28,864 nt of DNA from DASQWC01 sp035640475 (lineage in GTDB: Bacteria > Actinomycetota > JAICYB01). A model generated the notes under the pieces. That model ran no database searches and was not told where the DNA came from. It worked only from the letters and a program-made list of their open reading frames with translations. The translations under genes were made by a program, and so were the position numbers. The stretch lies in the NCBI GenBank assembly GCA_035640475.1, contig DASQWC010000104.1:1-28864 (forward strand), in the 5' to 3' direction. Position 1 is the stretch's first letter. Each line of letters opens with the position of its first letter. Shown piece after piece: positions 28,114-28,864 of the stretch.

Positions 28114-28864
28114 GTGACCACCGTCCAACCCGGCCCGACGACCTCCATCGACGAGCTGATCGCCGAGTTCAAGGCCTGGCTCGAGCAGAACTGGGATCCC
28201 GACATCACCGTCGGTGAATGGTGGGAGCGTCTCGGCCTCGCCGGCTGGGCGTCGCCCACCCTTCCCAGCAACGCCTACGGAAAGGGTCTGTCGCGCCCGG
28301 ACGCCGCACGCGTGCTCTCCGAGATCGGCAGCTTCGGCGCGCTCGGCCCCCCGGCCGGGCTCGGCCTCCTGCTCGCCGCGCCGACGATCGCGACGCACGG
28401 TACGCAAGAGCAGATCGACCTCTACGTCCGCGAGATCGTCACCGGTCGAAAGGCGTGGTGCCAGCTCTTCTCCGAGCCGGGCGCCGGGTCCGATCTCGCC
28501 GGCTTATCGACGAAGGCCGTCCTGCAGGACGACGAATACATCATCAACGGTCAGAAGGTCTGGACGTCCGGTGGCCAGATGGCCGACATGGGCATGTTGC
28601 TGGCGCGTACCGACCCGTCGGTCCCCAAGCACCAGGGGATCTCTTGGTTCGCCTTCGACATGCTTCAGGACGGCGTCGACGTTCGTCCGCTGCGCGAGAT
28701 GTCGGGACATGCGCTGTTCAGCGAAGTGTTCTTCACCGACGCTCGCGTGCCCGCGGCCGCGATCATCGGCGGTCTCAACAACGGATGGGCCGCAGCCAAC
28801 ACCACGCTCGCGTTTGAGCGCGCGGGACTCGGCGCGGGAGGCGGCGGCGGCGGTGCCGCCGGCG
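28114..28864 (+). CDS. Acyl-CoA dehydrogenase (partial, N-terminal 250 residues)
   Basis: The start is GTG 28114, with AAAGGAG six bases upstream. The frame stays open to the right edge, so the C-terminus is missing. Visible features are an N-terminal helical domain (SIDELIAEFKAWLEQNW, WWERLGLAGWASPTLPS), then CQLFSEPGAGSDLAGLSTKA (the FAD-binding SEPxAGSDLA motif), YIINGQKVWTSGG, LLARTDPSVPKHQGISWF and FFTDARVPAAAIIGG followed by NNGW. These define the acyl-CoA dehydrogenase family. The helix G or C-terminal glutamate cannot be assessed. It has its own operator and ribosome binding site, so it can be regulated apart from the FadE29-like gene 63 bases upstream. A glycine-rich run (GAGGGGGGAAG) near the edge is unusual for this position. 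Confidence 0.92.
   Translation, partial: MTTVQPGPTTSIDELIAEFKAWLEQNWDPDITVGEWWERLGLAGWASPTLPSNAYGKGLSRPDAARVLSEIGSFGALGPPAGLGLLLAAPTIATHGTQEQIDLYVREIVTGRKAWCQLFSEPGAGSDLAGLSTKAVLQDDEYIINGQKVWTSGGQMADMGMLLARTDPSVPKHQGISWFAFDMLQDGVDVRPLREMSGHALFSEVFFTDARVPAAAIIGGLNNGWAAANTTLAFERAGLGAGGGGGGAAG

Overview
The window is high-GC DNA (about two thirds G+C by eye) and most likely comes from an uncultured member of the Actinomycetota. Supporting signs are two F420-type LLM oxidoreductases, a DUF3151 protein, a FadE29-like acyl-CoA dehydrogenase, an LPxTG-anchored surface protein, many ATGA/GTGA stop-start overlaps, frequent GTG/TTG starts, and several genes whose only upstream signal is a -10 box a few bases before the start codon (leaderless type). 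No rRNA, tRNA, CRISPR array, insertion sequence or integrase was seen. No intergenic gap exceeds about 200 bases.

Region 1 (1-16116) is a sugar-related locus built around a divergent promoter at 7294-7410. Leftward (minus strand, tightly spaced) run a Gfo/Idh/MocA oxidoreductase, a cytoplasmic xylose-isomerase-like TIM barrel, an exported PQQ-type beta-propeller, a Tat-exported TIM barrel, an exported membrane-anchored sugar dehydrogenase-like (GSDH) propeller, and an ABC ATPase plus FtsX-like permease that runs off the left edge. Rightward (plus strand) run a ROK regulator, a complete CUT2 sugar ABC transporter (ATPase, permease, lipoprotein binding protein), a one-domain cupredoxin, a three-domain membrane-anchored cupredoxin, a second Tat-exported TIM barrel and an exported esterase. 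A perfect inverted repeat (ACTTTTGC-N10-GCAAAAGT) overlaps the rightward -35 box and is the obvious candidate ROK operator. The inferred theme is that a sugar or sugar-like compound is deacylated and oxidised outside the membrane by quinoproteins that lack their own haem, with blue-copper proteins as likely electron carriers. Products would be imported by the CUT2 transporter and handled inside by the oxidoreductase and isomerase. The substrate is unknown.

Region 2 (16117-19846) holds an MFS transporter with a candidate operator over its start, dUTPase, a DUF3048 lipoprotein, and a small HesB-like protein without cysteines followed by a DUF3151 protein. The last three overlap end to end. They converge on region 3 (19843-20694), an LLM oxidoreductase gene interrupted by an in-frame TAA at codon 20.

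Region 4 (20695-24096) encodes two surface proteins: a 652-residue secreted protein with an LPSTG sorting signal, followed by a strong terminator, and a membrane-anchored FecR-domain protein with a very acidic tail.

Region 5 (24156-28864) is an acyl-CoA and F420 metabolic cluster: two overlapping crotonases (the second without the usual catalytic glutamates), a 36-residue membrane protein with a structured leader, an intact LLM oxidoreductase, a FadE29-like acyl-CoA dehydrogenase, and a second acyl-CoA dehydrogenase cut by the right edge and preceded by a TetR-type palindrome.
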